64,000 nt of DNA, taken from contig CBFIBG010000021.1 in the NCBI GenBank assembly GCA_965660815.1, forward strand, positions 1-64,000. Direction: 5' to 3'. The position numbers and the translations under genes were made by a program. This stretch comes from Glaciecola sp965660815. GTDB lineage: Bacteria; Pseudomonadota; Gammaproteobacteria; Enterobacterales; Alteromonadaceae. The notes under the pieces are model-generated. The model saw nothing but the letters and a program-made list of their open reading frames with translations. It was not told the origin of the DNA and did not search any database. The first letter of the stretch is position 1, and every line of letters starts with the position of its first letter. This document shows positions 25,507 through 34,119 of this stretch, piece after piece.

Positions 25507-26994
25507 ATGAAACAAAACAGCATTTTAGCCATTGATCAAGGAACCACATCCTCACGTGCAATTGTTTTTGACATTAACGGGAAAAAAATTGGATCATCGC
25601 AACAAGAGTTTAAACAGTACTACCCAGCTAATGGGTGGGTTGAGCACAATCCAGAAGAAATATTAACAACTGTCATCGCAACCTGCAAAGCAGCGATAAG
25701 TGAAGCAACCAGCAAAGGCTATGAGATCAATTGTATTGGTATTACCAATCAACGCGAAACCACCTTAGTTTGGGATACACAAACTGGACAATGTATCTAT
25801 CCGGCCATCGTGTGGCAAGATGGAAGAACCGCTGCGTTTTGCGAGAAAAACAAATCGTTTGAGGCGACGCTCCGAGCGAAGACTGGGTTATTGCTCGATC
25901 CATATTTTTCTGCCACAAAAATAAAATGGATATTGGATGAGGTTGATGGCGCAAGGAACCTAGCAAATAAAGGTCGCTTGGCTTTTGGAACCATTGATAC
26001 TTTTCTGATATGGCACCTTACTGGACAAAAGGTACACGCAACAGACGCGACTAATGCATCGAGAACGAATTTATTCAACATCAATACTCAAGAGTGGGAT
26101 CCTGCGTTACTTGATTTTTTTGACATACCCATTTCAATGCTTCCAACCGTATTAGATTGTTCGGACAACTTCGGAGTGACGTCAAAAGAAGTATTGGGGA
26201 CTGAACTTCCGATTACAGGCGTAGCGGGCGACCAACAAGCCGCATTATTTGGTCAATCTTGTTTCAATGCTGGCGACCTTAAGAGCACCTATGGCACTGG
26301 GTGTTTTGCTCTATTAAATACAGGAGAAAAGGCCGTGATTTCTTCTCATAAGCTGTTAACTACAGTGGCGTATCGTCTGAATTCAAAGACTATATACGCG
26401 TTGGAAGGCGCAATTTTCACTGCAGGAGCAAATATTCAGTGGCTACGGGATGGTATAGGGGTTTTGCAACACGCCAAGCAAAGCCAAGTATTAGCAGAGT
26501 CTTTGGATTATGACCATGGTGTATTTTTAGTGCCGGGTTTTGCTGGCCTAGGCGCTCCTCATTGGGATCCTAATGCTAGAGCCAGCCTATTTGGAATGAC
26601 TCGAGGGACGACGGCAGCTCATTTTGCTAGAGCCGCTCTTGAAGCCGTTTGTTATCAAACTCATGAACTGTTAGAAGCTATGCATAATGACGGCATCCGT
26701 TCGAATAAAGTGTGGGTCGATGGTGGAATGGTTGCAAACGATTGGCTATGCCAATTTTTAAGCGACATTCTTCAAATAGAAGTCCTACGCCCAAAAATGA
26801 TGGAATCAACAGCATTAGGAGCGGCGTACCTAGCCGGACTGCAAGTGGGCCTTTATTCAGACCTAGATGAAATCGCTAAGTACAAAAGTATTGAGACTAA
26901 TTTTAAACCTGAACTTGGGGATTCCATTAGAAATCGCTTATTAAAAAAATGGGATTTAGCAGTTCAGTCTACTTTGGCTTTTTCACAGAAATAA
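25507..26994 (+). CDS. glpK: Glycerol kinase
   Basis: Phosphorylates glycerol to sn-glycerol-3-phosphate with ATP (FGGY carbohydrate kinase family), supplying GlpD. From the ATG at 25507 the product has 495 residues. Signature segments: ILAIDQGTTSSRAIVFD, NQRETTLVWD, IVWQDGRT, TIDTFLIWHLTG, GDQQAALFGQ, STYGTGCFALLNTG, GLGAPHWDPNARA and WVDGGMVANDWLCQF. AAGGG lies about 11 nt upstream of this ATG, whereas an upstream in-frame GTG is too close to it, so the ATG is preferred. Normal length; no glpF aquaporin gene follows. Confidence 0.96.
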   Translation: MKQNSILAIDQGTTSSRAIVFDINGKKIGSSQQEFKQYYPANGWVEHNPEEILTTVIATCKAAISEATSKGYEINCIGITNQRETTLVWDTQTGQCIYPAIVWQDGRTAAFCEKNKSFEATLRAKTGLLLDPYFSATKIKWILDEVDGARNLANKGRLAFGTIDTFLIWHLTGQKVHATDATNASRTNLFNINTQEWDPALLDFFDIPISMLPTVLDCSDNFGVTSKEVLGTELPITGVAGDQQAALFGQSCFNAGDLKSTYGTGCFALLNTGEKAVISSHKLLTTVAYRLNSKTIYALEGAIFTAGANIQWLRDGIGVLQHAKQSQVLAESLDYDHGVFLVPGFAGLGAPHWDPNARASLFGMTRGTTAAHFARAALEAVCYQTHELLEAMHNDGIRSNKVWVDGGMVANDWLCQFLSDILQIEVLRPKMMESTALGAAYLAGLQVGLYSDLDEIAKYKSIETNFKPELGDSIRNRLLKKWDLAVQSTLAFSQK

Positions 26995-27032
26995 TGGTTA
27001 ATTCATCATTCTAACCTTGTTTTCAATGCTTC

Positions 27033-27065
27033 TTGGCTCTTATCATTGACTTGATATAGAGCCAA
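27033..27065. terminator. Inverted repeat between convergent glpK and btuC
   Basis: TTGGCTCTTATCA pairs with TGATATAGAGCCAA (one bulged base) across a 6-nt loop. It lies between two converging genes, where a bidirectional terminator is expected, but there is no clear T run on either side. Confidence 0.4.
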
Positions 27066-27136
27066 TACCCACCTTGTCTTAAATTGCATATGTCAAACGT
27101 ATTTGATTATGAATCACATTATTCTAATTTGAACAA

Positions 27137-28129
27137 TTAGGCTCTATTTCTGGTGAGCAAAACGTAAATAAACAAAGGAGCGCCAATGGTGGCTGTTAAC
27201 ATGGAAAGCGGAATGGCTGTGTCGGCAAAGTACTCATTGATCAAAGCGCACAACATCATAACTATGCTCCCTAATACCGCTGAATAAGGAATAATGTGTT
27301 GATTGTCAAAGCCATGCACTCGCCTGACAAAATGCGGAACTAATAGACCCAAGAAAGCTATGCCACCTGCAACTGACACGCTTAATCCAATTAATAACGC
27401 CACCAAAATAAATACTCTATTTTGCAAGTGTTTGGAATTTATGCCAACTGACGCTGCGGCATGCTCCCCCAGATATAGTAAATTTAGAGAGCTTGCAGAT
27501 GTATACAATAAGTAAAGCGCAATTGATGCAATAGGGACAACCAGCATCAAACTTTTGTAATTAGTGTAGTTCAAGCTACCCATTAACCAAAAAGTGAGGG
27601 TTTGTAGTGCCTGTGGAGGGGCTATTAGATATATCCAACCAATAATTGCGCTGAACAGAGTTGAAATAGCAATACCCGCCAAGATTACATTGCTCACCGA
27701 ACCACCGGTTTTTTTAGATAGTATATATATACAAAAACCGCTTAAACTAGCGCCAATGAAACACAATAAAGGCAAGTAATACAACGTGTAAGCTTGCAAA
27801 TGAGATACTGTTGCCCTAGTTTCCTCTGTGGCAGAAAAGTTAATCCCCACTGAACTAATAAATACTAGAAATATGGCAGCTATCAAGCTAGCTCCGCTTG
27901 AAATACCGATAATACCAGGGTCTGCTAATGGGTTGTTTAGTGTTGTTTGCAATGCTGCAGAACCAGAGCATATGCAAGCACCCACCAAAATAGCCGTGAG
28001 ACACACAGGCGCTTTAATATAAACGAGTATGTGCCACTCGGTCTTAAAATCACCAAGAAACAAATAGGGAAGCAAATACAAACCGCAAAGAGATGCCAAT
28101 AAAATAAGATATTTAGTTAATCTTGTCAC
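27137..28129 (-). CDS. btuC: BtuC/FecCD-type ABC transporter permease
   Basis: An inner-membrane permease of 330 residues with about nine to ten hydrophobic segments. Family motifs: GACICSGSAALQTTLNNPLADPGIIGISSGAS near residues 50-80, GVSVSVAGGIAFLGLLVPHFVRR-type segment near 250-270, and the final TIGAPLF segment. Such permeases import vitamin B12, haem or iron-siderophores with a BtuD/FecE ATPase. The conserved RLPR start of the first family motif reads IKAPVCL, a small deviation. It lies 32 bp downstream of a tyrosine phosphatase gene and is probably co-transcribed with it. The likely ATPase is at 17826-18557. No periplasmic binding protein is in the window. Confidence 0.83.
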   Translation of the reverse strand: MTRLTKYLILLASLCGLYLLPYLFLGDFKTEWHILVYIKAPVCLTAILVGACICSGSAALQTTLNNPLADPGIIGISSGASLIAAIFLVFISSVGINFSATEETRATVSHLQAYTLYYLPLLCFIGASLSGFCIYILSKKTGGSVSNVILAGIAISTLFSAIIGWIYLIAPPQALQTLTFWLMGSLNYTNYKSLMLVVPIASIALYLLYTSASSLNLLYLGEHAAASVGINSKHLQNRVFILVALLIGLSVSVAGGIAFLGLLVPHFVRRVHGFDNQHIIPYSAVLGSIVMMLCALINEYFADTAIPLSMLTATIGAPLFIYVLLTRNRA

Positions 28130-28161
28130 TCGGTTGGCTCTAACATAACACTGAAAAGCCG

Positions 28162-28638
28162 TTAATTATTGCGATGAGATAGTTCACGAATTAAACCATC
28201 ACAACCCTGCTCAATTAGATCAAGAACCAATTGAAACCCCTTCCCACCGCCATAATAAGGATCTGGGACTTCGTCGAATTCAGATGAAGTAAAACTCAGA
28301 AGAAGATGAATTTTATGTTGCAATTCCTCAGGGCACTTTTGCTTGAGATCGCGAACGTTGGCGTTATCCATCGCAATGATATAATCAAATTCTTCAAAAT
28401 CTTTTTCATTGACTCGCCGACATTTAAACTTGGATAAATTGTACCCTCTAGCGCTAGCTGCAGCCTGAGAGCGCTGATCCGGGGGCGATCCTGTATGATA
28501 ACCCGCTGTGCCAGCTGAATCTATTTTACATTTAAAACTAGCTTGCTCCACTTTATGCCTGAACACCCCTTCAGCAGAAGGTGAGCGACAAATATTACCA
28601 AGACACACGAATAAAACAGAAGTATTTTGTGAAGACAT
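28162..28638 (-). CDS. Low-molecular-weight protein-tyrosine phosphatase
   Basis: A 158-residue cytoplasmic phosphatase. The active-site loop is FVCLGNICRS with Cys12 and Arg18 (CX5R), and the general-acid aspartate is in VPDPYYGGG near residue 125. I place the start at 28638 (MSSQNTSVLFVCLG), which gives the standard family length; longer readings add 33 residues with no counterpart in the family. Family members dephosphorylate tyrosine kinases or small arsenate/phospho-substrates; there is no exopolysaccharide or arsenic gene here, so the target is unknown. It precedes btuC by 32 bp. Confidence 0.9.
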   Translation of the reverse strand: MSSQNTSVLFVCLGNICRSPSAEGVFRHKVEQASFKCKIDSAGTAGYHTGSPPDQRSQAAASARGYNLSKFKCRRVNEKDFEEFDYIIAMDNANVRDLKQKCPEELQHKIHLLLSFTSSEFDEVPDPYYGGGKGFQLVLDLIEQGCDGLIRELSHRNN

Positions 28639-28852
28639 ATAATAAAAGACTGGTAGTGATAAAAGCTGAATATCGGTAGTATACAATAGCTTATTCAAAT
28701 AGGAAGTAAACCAAAGACTAATTTGCATGGTGCACAAATTTGTTTTGCATTGTATTTGTTAAAACGCAATATGAATTTAATTTTAGAGCCTATGGCACAC
28801 AATTCGAAGGCGCACTTTAATGGAATTCAAAGCTTCAAACGTTGCATTACGC

Positions 28853-29116
28853 CTATTGATTGTTCTTGGCGTGATTGCTCTCACTTTCATGAGACATTTC
28901 ATTTTCACGATTTACCAATACAAAAGTTAAATACATTTTTGTAGGCAAAGACATGATCATACCAATGGCAACGAAACACGCACTAATTACAATTCCAGTT
29001 ACGCCCATACTGTGTAACGTCTCGCTGTAAAGATGACCATAAACCCCTATGGCAATGAAACATAGCCCTACTGTCATAACGGTCTTAAGAATTAAAACAA
29101 TTTTGCGATCATTCAT
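28853..29116 (-). CDS. Small membrane protein, two to three hydrophobic segments
   Basis: An 87-residue protein with hydrophobic stretches near residues 8-27 and 38-57 and a weaker one after it, ending in a polar tail (SHESESNHAKNNQ). AGAGG lies 9 nt upstream of the ATG, supporting translation. I do not recognise the family. It is on the same strand as, and upstream of, the tyrosine phosphatase gene, 214 bp away. Confidence 0.6.
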   Translation of the reverse strand: MNDRKIVLILKTVMTVGLCFIAIGVYGHLYSETLHSMGVTGIVISACFVAIGMIMSLPTKMYLTFVLVNRENEMSHESESNHAKNNQ

Positions 29117-29324
29117 GTTATGCCGCCTCTGTTAGTAAATAGTCGACTTATAACCGATGTTTGAGCAATACTAGAGCCACGCAACTAGTTAAAAGTCATT
29201 TGACCATTGAGCCATTCAACATGCAATTGCGTAAACGTTGACTTGGCTTAAAAGTTATTGTTTTATCTTAGTGTATTTTAGGCGAAAAATAGTTGATTCA
29301 AGTCACGATATCAAAGGAAAACGA

Positions 29325-30017
29325 ATGAATATATTGATGTTGAGCAGTTCACGATACAAACATTGTGAATTTTTAACTTATGCAAAAATATGGATAGAGA
29401 ATCACTTACATAATGTGGATGAAGCTATATTTATTCCTTACGCAGGAGTGTCTGTTGGATGGGACGCCTATACTCAAAAAGTACAGGATGCACTGGGCAA
29501 TATTAAAATTACAGGAGTGCATCAGTACGAAGATCCTAAAGTCGCACTAAATCAAGCAAAAGCCATTTTGGTTGGAGGTGGAAATACGTTTAACTTACTG
29601 CATTTGCTTCAAGAAAATGACCTTATAGACACCATCAAGCATAAGGTAGAAAAAGATACTCCTTATATTGGTTGGAGCGCAGGCTCTAACATTTGTGGCT
29701 TATCTATTCGCACAACCAATGATATGCCTATAATTGAGCCAGAAAGTTTCGCCGCTTTGGGATTTGTTAACGCTCAACTCAATCCTCACTATACTGATTA
29801 TGTAGAACCAGATCACCATGGAGAGACAAGAGATGAACGATTAGCGGAATTTTGTACATTAAACCCAACTACCCCTGTTTTAGCCATTAAGGAAGGCAGC
29901 GCACTTTTGATCAAACATAACAAACTAAGCCTTATTGGAGACCGAGAAGGATTTGTGTTCGAATCTGACCAAAAAATACAAATAAATCAAGAACAAGATT
30001 TAAGCGAATACCTCTGA
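29325..30017 (+). CDS. pepE: Peptidase E (alpha-aspartyl dipeptidase)
   Basis: Serine dipeptidase of family S51 that cleaves Asp-X dipeptides in the cytoplasm. From the ATG at 29325 (AAGGA 6 nt upstream) the protein has 230 residues, the same as E. coli and Salmonella PepE. Motifs: VFIPYAG-like IFIPYAG, VGGGNTFNLL (84-92), and the nucleophile Ser118 in GWSAGSN; TTNDMPI and NPHYTD also match. Its 3' end overlaps the convergent bioD by 18 bp. Confidence 0.95.
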   Translation: MNILMLSSSRYKHCEFLTYAKIWIENHLHNVDEAIFIPYAGVSVGWDAYTQKVQDALGNIKITGVHQYEDPKVALNQAKAILVGGGNTFNLLHLLQENDLIDTIKHKVEKDTPYIGWSAGSNICGLSIRTTNDMPIIEPESFAALGFVNAQLNPHYTDYVEPDHHGETRDERLAEFCTLNPTTPVLAIKEGSALLIKHNKLSLIGDREGFVFESDQKIQINQEQDLSEYL

Positions 30018-30680
30018 AAATCTGTCGGTTAGATGGATTTTATTTACACCAGTTGGTTGAAACGGCACCTCTGCCAGCAGCGGACAGTCTAATAAACTGT
30101 GCAAACAGTCGAGGTTTTCTTGATAAAACGGCATATCGCTGGATAATTGGTTGGCTACCCAACCAATACAATTGAGACCATCAGCCACTATTGCTTGGTG
30201 GGTCAATACCGCATGATTTAAGCAACCCAATCGCATGCCTACTACCAAAATAACTCTCATCTGATTTTGCAAAGCAAAGTCAGACAAAAAATTACCTCGA
30301 TTGTCTAAAGGCAATCTCCAGCCTCCAGCGCCTTCTACAAGCAAGCGGTCAGGTTGTGTTTCTTTTGCTTTATCCAGACAATCTTGCAACCGATTTAAAT
30401 CGATTTTATCGTTGTGTATTGTGGCGGCAATATGCGGAGCAATCGCTTCTTTATATGCAATCGGGTTTATGATGTCATAATCTACGTCTATGGATGAGGC
30501 TTTTTGGAGCTTTAATGCGTCACTGTTTCTTAAGCCAAACTCTGTATTTTCACAACCAGCGGAAATAGGTTTAATGCCTAAAGTGTGGTCTGAAATCTTA
30601 TTGAGTTCGTTTAAAAGTAATACCGCACATTCAGTTTTACCCACGTCTGTATCAGTTCCAGTAACAAAATATGTATGCAT
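30000..30680 (-). CDS. bioD: Dethiobiotin synthetase
   Basis: ATP-dependent closure of the ureido ring of 7,8-diaminopelargonate with CO2, the penultimate step of biotin synthesis. 226 residues, usual for BioD. The P-loop GTDTDVGKT is at 8-16 and VEGAGGWRLPL is the conserved ATP/substrate loop. The start at 30680 has AGGAAGTTT directly upstream. It is the last gene of bioB-bioF-bioC-bioD, 7 bp after bioC, and converges on pepE with an 18-bp overlap. Confidence 0.96.
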   Translation of the reverse strand: MHTYFVTGTDTDVGKTECAVLLLNELNKISDHTLGIKPISAGCENTEFGLRNSDALKLQKASSIDVDYDIINPIAYKEAIAPHIAATIHNDKIDLNRLQDCLDKAKETQPDRLLVEGAGGWRLPLDNRGNFLSDFALQNQMRVILVVGMRLGCLNHAVLTHQAIVADGLNCIGWVANQLSSDMPFYQENLDCLHSLLDCPLLAEVPFQPTGVNKIHLTDRFSEVFA

Positions 30681-30687
30681 AAACTTC

Positions 30688-31635
30688 CTATTTTTGAATA
30701 GACAAATACAACACACGATACTCCAATGGAAATTCGGAATGGTCGGGGTACTTGCGCTTGAAGTATTGGTCCAATTTTTTTAATTCTTGTTTCGATAAAT
30801 ACGCTTTTGATGCAAAAGAAGATGACCCAAATGGGTGATTTGTTTTCGCTCCTTTATCCTGATTGGATACCAAAGTATTGGCGCCAATTTGTTTGATAGA
30901 ACGCAACATATCCAGTGTTGATGAATGATAGCTTATATATTCGTTCAATTGAGGTTCAACGCTCCAATCATAGGCACCACTGGCTTGCAGCCAAGCGTTT
31001 GTTGAGTGAAACTGATTCACCCTTGATGGTTGTCCAAGCGACATAAAGGCATTATGTAAATTGGAAAATGATTCTCCGACCATTATTGCAAGTAACGCTG
31101 TACCTTTAGGTTTAAGAACTCTGTAAGTCTCTTGTAGAGTTAATTCGGGAGAAATGCACCACTGTAAAGCCATTGAAGAATAAATAACGTCAATGCTACA
31201 GGACCTTATGGCTAGCTCTTCTGCATCACAGTTTGAAAACAAGAATGACCTAGCCTGGTGACTCTGGTGGCTGACCGCCTCTTCAGGAACCTGCTCAAAT
31301 GTGTTTTGACCAAGATTGCGTTTTGCTTCTTTAAGCATAGCGTGGGCAATGTCAATGCCAATAGCATTATCACAAAACGCAGATAATCGCTTTGAATTCG
31401 CTGCCGGGCCGCATCCAATGTCTAACAACCACTCTCTTTCAACACCATTATCTCTACTTCGTTTGATCAATAATTTATCAGAGAGTATTGCCAATGCTTG
31501 TTGGCTAACTTGCTTTTGAATATGAGAGTGATAGTTGTAACATTTTGCAGCTTTATCAAATCCCTTAGCCACTCTTTGTTTATCAACAGAAAGATGGGAA
31601 CAGTCTTTAAAAGTTTGAAGACGGGCAGTATTCAT
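30688..31635 (-). CDS. bioC: Malonyl-ACP O-methyltransferase BioC
   Basis: Methylates malonyl-ACP with S-adenosylmethionine, the disguise step that starts pimelate synthesis. The SAM-binding motif is LLDIGCGPAANS, with VIYSSMALQWC as the family's second motif. I choose the ATG at 31635, 8 bp after the bioF stop, with GGA upstream; the longer frame would overlap bioF. The 315 residues are clearly more than E. coli BioC (251): extra hydrophilic segments occur before the SAM motif (KRSRDNGVERE), before the second motif (EEAVSHQSHQARS) and near the C-terminus (NQDKGAKTNHPFGSSS). No bioH is next to it, so the pimeloyl-ester esterase must be elsewhere. Confidence 0.93.
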   Translation of the reverse strand: MNTARLQTFKDCSHLSVDKQRVAKGFDKAAKCYNYHSHIQKQVSQQALAILSDKLLIKRSRDNGVEREWLLDIGCGPAANSKRLSAFCDNAIGIDIAHAMLKEAKRNLGQNTFEQVPEEAVSHQSHQARSFLFSNCDAEELAIRSCSIDVIYSSMALQWCISPELTLQETYRVLKPKGTALLAIMVGESFSNLHNAFMSLGQPSRVNQFHSTNAWLQASGAYDWSVEPQLNEYISYHSSTLDMLRSIKQIGANTLVSNQDKGAKTNHPFGSSSFASKAYLSKQELKKLDQYFKRKYPDHSEFPLEYRVLYLSIQK

Positions 31636-31642
31636 CACATGT

Positions 31643-32869
31643 CTATTCCAATATTTCGTTTTTTGATAGTACCAAAACCAAACTATCAACTAAGGCGTCT
31701 ATGTCTTTTTGGGTATGTAGTGCATTAATAATTATCCTCAACCTGTCTGTATTGGGCGGAACAGTCGGCGTTCTTATAGCCGGTATCCACAGACCCAACT
31801 CAGCCAATTGCTCAGAACAAGTTACTGCTAATTTGGGATCACCAATAATTAACGGTTGAATGGGGCTTAAAGAAGGTAAAAGTGGCAAAGCGTGAATCTT
31901 GGCTTTTTTCACAAAGTAATCGATGTTTTGGTGTAATTTATCTCTTTCCTCGCCTTGTGCTATTAATGCAAGGCTGGCTCTAGTTGCTCTTAATTGAGCA
32001 CCACTTAACGCAGTACTATACACATAGTGCTTGCTCATGTTGACCATATATTGAATAAATTCGTAACTGCCAGCCACAAAGGCCCCAGACGTTCCCAATG
32101 CTTTTCCAAAAGTACCCATAACAACGTCAACTAGTTGTGCGTCTACCTGTGGAGTATCCAGGCTGCCAAAACCAGACTCTCCAATGACCCCAATAGCGTG
32201 TGCTTCGTCAACCATTATCCAAGGTTTGATACCTGAGTTATTTGTATGCTCTCGAGCCATGGTAATCAGGTTTGAGACTTGGCCATTATCGCCATCCATA
32301 CTGAAAATTCCCTCAGTCGCAAGGAGAATATTTTTTTGCGTAAGAGCCGACTTCTCAAGAAGCGTTTTAGCATGTTCAAAGTTGTTGTGCTTATATCTGT
32401 TCAGTTCCGCTCCACTACTTAAGGCACCATCGACAAATGAAGCATGCATTAATTTGTCGCAAATAATATTGCCTTTAGTCTGATTGCTCCTAATACTAGG
32501 GGAACTGCCAGGAAATAGAGCGTGACATATTGCTTGATTAGCTGCAAAACCACTGCTGAAGAGCATCGCGGATGGTTTGTTTAACACTTCGCATAAATCG
32601 TCTTCTAACGCTTTATGCTCTGCAGTATAACCGGTAATGACAGATGAAGCGCCACTGCCGCATCCATATACCGCTAATCCCTCGACATAAGCTTGTGCAA
32701 CCTGAGGATGCTGGCTAAGCCCCAAATAATCGTTAGACGCAAAACTAATATAATGATTTTGGTTAATCTCAAGTATGTTGTCTCGATTACTGACGACACA
32801 ATACCGCTCTCTAAGCAAGTTTTGCTGAGCGCGCTTTTCTATGGTGTCTGCAATAAAATCAAAGGCCAT
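31643..32869 (-). CDS. bioF: 8-amino-7-oxononanoate synthase
   Basis: PLP enzyme that condenses pimeloyl-ACP with L-alanine. The 408-residue protein shows YISFASNDYLGLSQHP, CGSGASSVITGYTAEHKALE, VDEAHAIGVIGESGFGS and the PLP lysine in GTFGKALGTSGAFVAG. Start ATG at 32869 lies 2 bp after the bioB stop, so translation is tightly coupled. Length is slightly above the common 384-390 because of inserts near ALFPGSSPSIRSNQTKGN. Confidence 0.96.
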   Translation of the reverse strand: MAFDFIADTIEKRAQQNLLRERYCVVSNRDNILEINQNHYISFASNDYLGLSQHPQVAQAYVEGLAVYGCGSGASSVITGYTAEHKALEDDLCEVLNKPSAMLFSSGFAANQAICHALFPGSSPSIRSNQTKGNIICDKLMHASFVDGALSSGAELNRYKHNNFEHAKTLLEKSALTQKNILLATEGIFSMDGDNGQVSNLITMAREHTNNSGIKPWIMVDEAHAIGVIGESGFGSLDTPQVDAQLVDVVMGTFGKALGTSGAFVAGSYEFIQYMVNMSKHYVYSTALSGAQLRATRASLALIAQGEERDKLHQNIDYFVKKAKIHALPLLPSLSPIQPLIIGDPKLAVTCSEQLAELGLWIPAIRTPTVPPNTDRLRIIINALHTQKDIDALVDSLVLVLSKNEILE

Positions 32870-32871
32870 AG

Positions 32872-34008
32872 CTATGTATCAGTTGAGACAAGTGATGCTT
32901 TGTGCTTCAATGAAGATTGTGTTGCATCAATAAATAAATCTTTAGTCGCTTCTTGTTGTATTTCTTCCTGCAAGGCTTGTTCGTATGCTTCGTCTGAATA
33001 ATTGCGCGTTTTTTCAGTATTAATGCCTAGCTTGTTAAACAACTGCACGTCTTCATGGGTATCAGGATTAGAAGTGGTAAGCAATTTGCAACCGTAAAAA
33101 ATAGAGTTCGCTCCAGCCATAAAGCACAAAGCCTGTATCTGTTCATTCATAGATTCGCGACCCGCAGACAAACGCACATAAGATTTGGGCATAATAATTC
33201 TAGCAACCGCAATAGTTCTTATGAATTCAAAAGGTTCTAAATCATCAACACTGTCCAGCGGAGTGCCTTTCACTTTGACCAACATATTTATTGGGACACT
33301 TTCTGGATGGTGAGGTAAATTTGCAAGTTGGCGTAACAGCCCAGAACGGTCATTGGAGCTCTCACCCATACCAACAATTCCGCCTGAACAAACGTGCATT
33401 CCCGCTGCGCGGACATTGTCTAGAGTATCAAGCCTGTCTTGGTAGCTTCGTGTGGTAATTATGTCTGAGTAATACTCAGGTGACGTGTCTAAATTGTGAT
33501 TATAATAGTCTAAACCTGCCTGTTTCAATGCAAGTGCTTGTTCTCTGGTAAGCATTCCCAATGTCATACAGGTTTCAAGCCCAAGTTTTTTAACTTCTTT
33601 CACCATATCAGTGACGTATGGCATATCTTTGTCTTTCGGATTACGCCAAGCCGCCCCCATGCAGAAACGAGTTGATCCAGCCGCTTTAGCTTCTTTTGCT
33701 CGCTGAATTACTTTTTCAATCTCAAGTAATCGTTCTTTTTCTAAGCCGGTATCGTATCGAGCGCTTTGTGGGCAATACTTGCAATCTTCAGGACAAGCGC
33801 CCGTTTTAATTGATAAAAGTGTGCTCACTTGAACCTGGTTTGGGTCAAAGTATTGGCGATGAACAGTTTGCGCTTTAAATAACAAATCGTTGAAAGGCAA
33901 TGCGAATAAATCGTTAATTTCTTTTATGGTCCAATCATGACGGATACCTGAATCATCAGCGCTAGACGGATTATCTATCATTGAAGAATTATTTTGTATG
34001 TTGGACAT
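32872..34008 (-). CDS. bioB: Biotin synthase
   Basis: Radical SAM enzyme that inserts sulfur into dethiobiotin. The [4Fe-4S] cluster motif is CPEDCKYC with Cys72, Cys76 and Cys79; YNHNLDTSPEYY and RLSAGRESM are further conserved segments. At 378 residues it is longer than E. coli BioB (346), with an N-terminal extension of about 20 residues and a C-terminal extension. First gene of the bioB-F-C-D operon and divergent from bioA, the classical gammaproteobacterial layout. Confidence 0.97.
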   Translation of the reverse strand: MSNIQNNSSMIDNPSSADDSGIRHDWTIKEINDLFALPFNDLLFKAQTVHRQYFDPNQVQVSTLLSIKTGACPEDCKYCPQSARYDTGLEKERLLEIEKVIQRAKEAKAAGSTRFCMGAAWRNPKDKDMPYVTDMVKEVKKLGLETCMTLGMLTREQALALKQAGLDYYNHNLDTSPEYYSDIITTRSYQDRLDTLDNVRAAGMHVCSGGIVGMGESSNDRSGLLRQLANLPHHPESVPINMLVKVKGTPLDSVDDLEPFEFIRTIAVARIIMPKSYVRLSAGRESMNEQIQALCFMAGANSIFYGCKLLTTSNPDTHEDVQLFNKLGINTEKTRNYSDEAYEQALQEEIQQEATKDLFIDATQSSLKHKASLVSTDT

Positions 34009-34028
34009 GCTTAGCTCGCTTAAAAAAA

Positions 34029-34036
34029 GGTTTACA
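34029..34036. promoter_or_regulatory. Half of a possible BirA (biotin repressor) operator
   Basis: GGTTTACA equals the right half of the BirA operator (TTGTAAACC-N15-GGTTTACAA) and lies in the bioA/bioB divergent region, 21 bp before the bioB ATG. A matching partner half at the usual distance is not visible on either side, so a functional site is doubtful. Confidence 0.25.
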
Positions 34037-34119
34037 GATATAAAATTAATCCATAGTCTATGTCGACCTGCATAATTGTCAATGCAATTAAAGTTTCATC
34101 ATTTACTATAGGTTATATT

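Noticed and set aside
34001..34060. Complete BirA operator between bioA and bioB
   Set aside because: Only one half (GGTTTACA) is convincing; no partner half at 14-16 bp spacing on either side.
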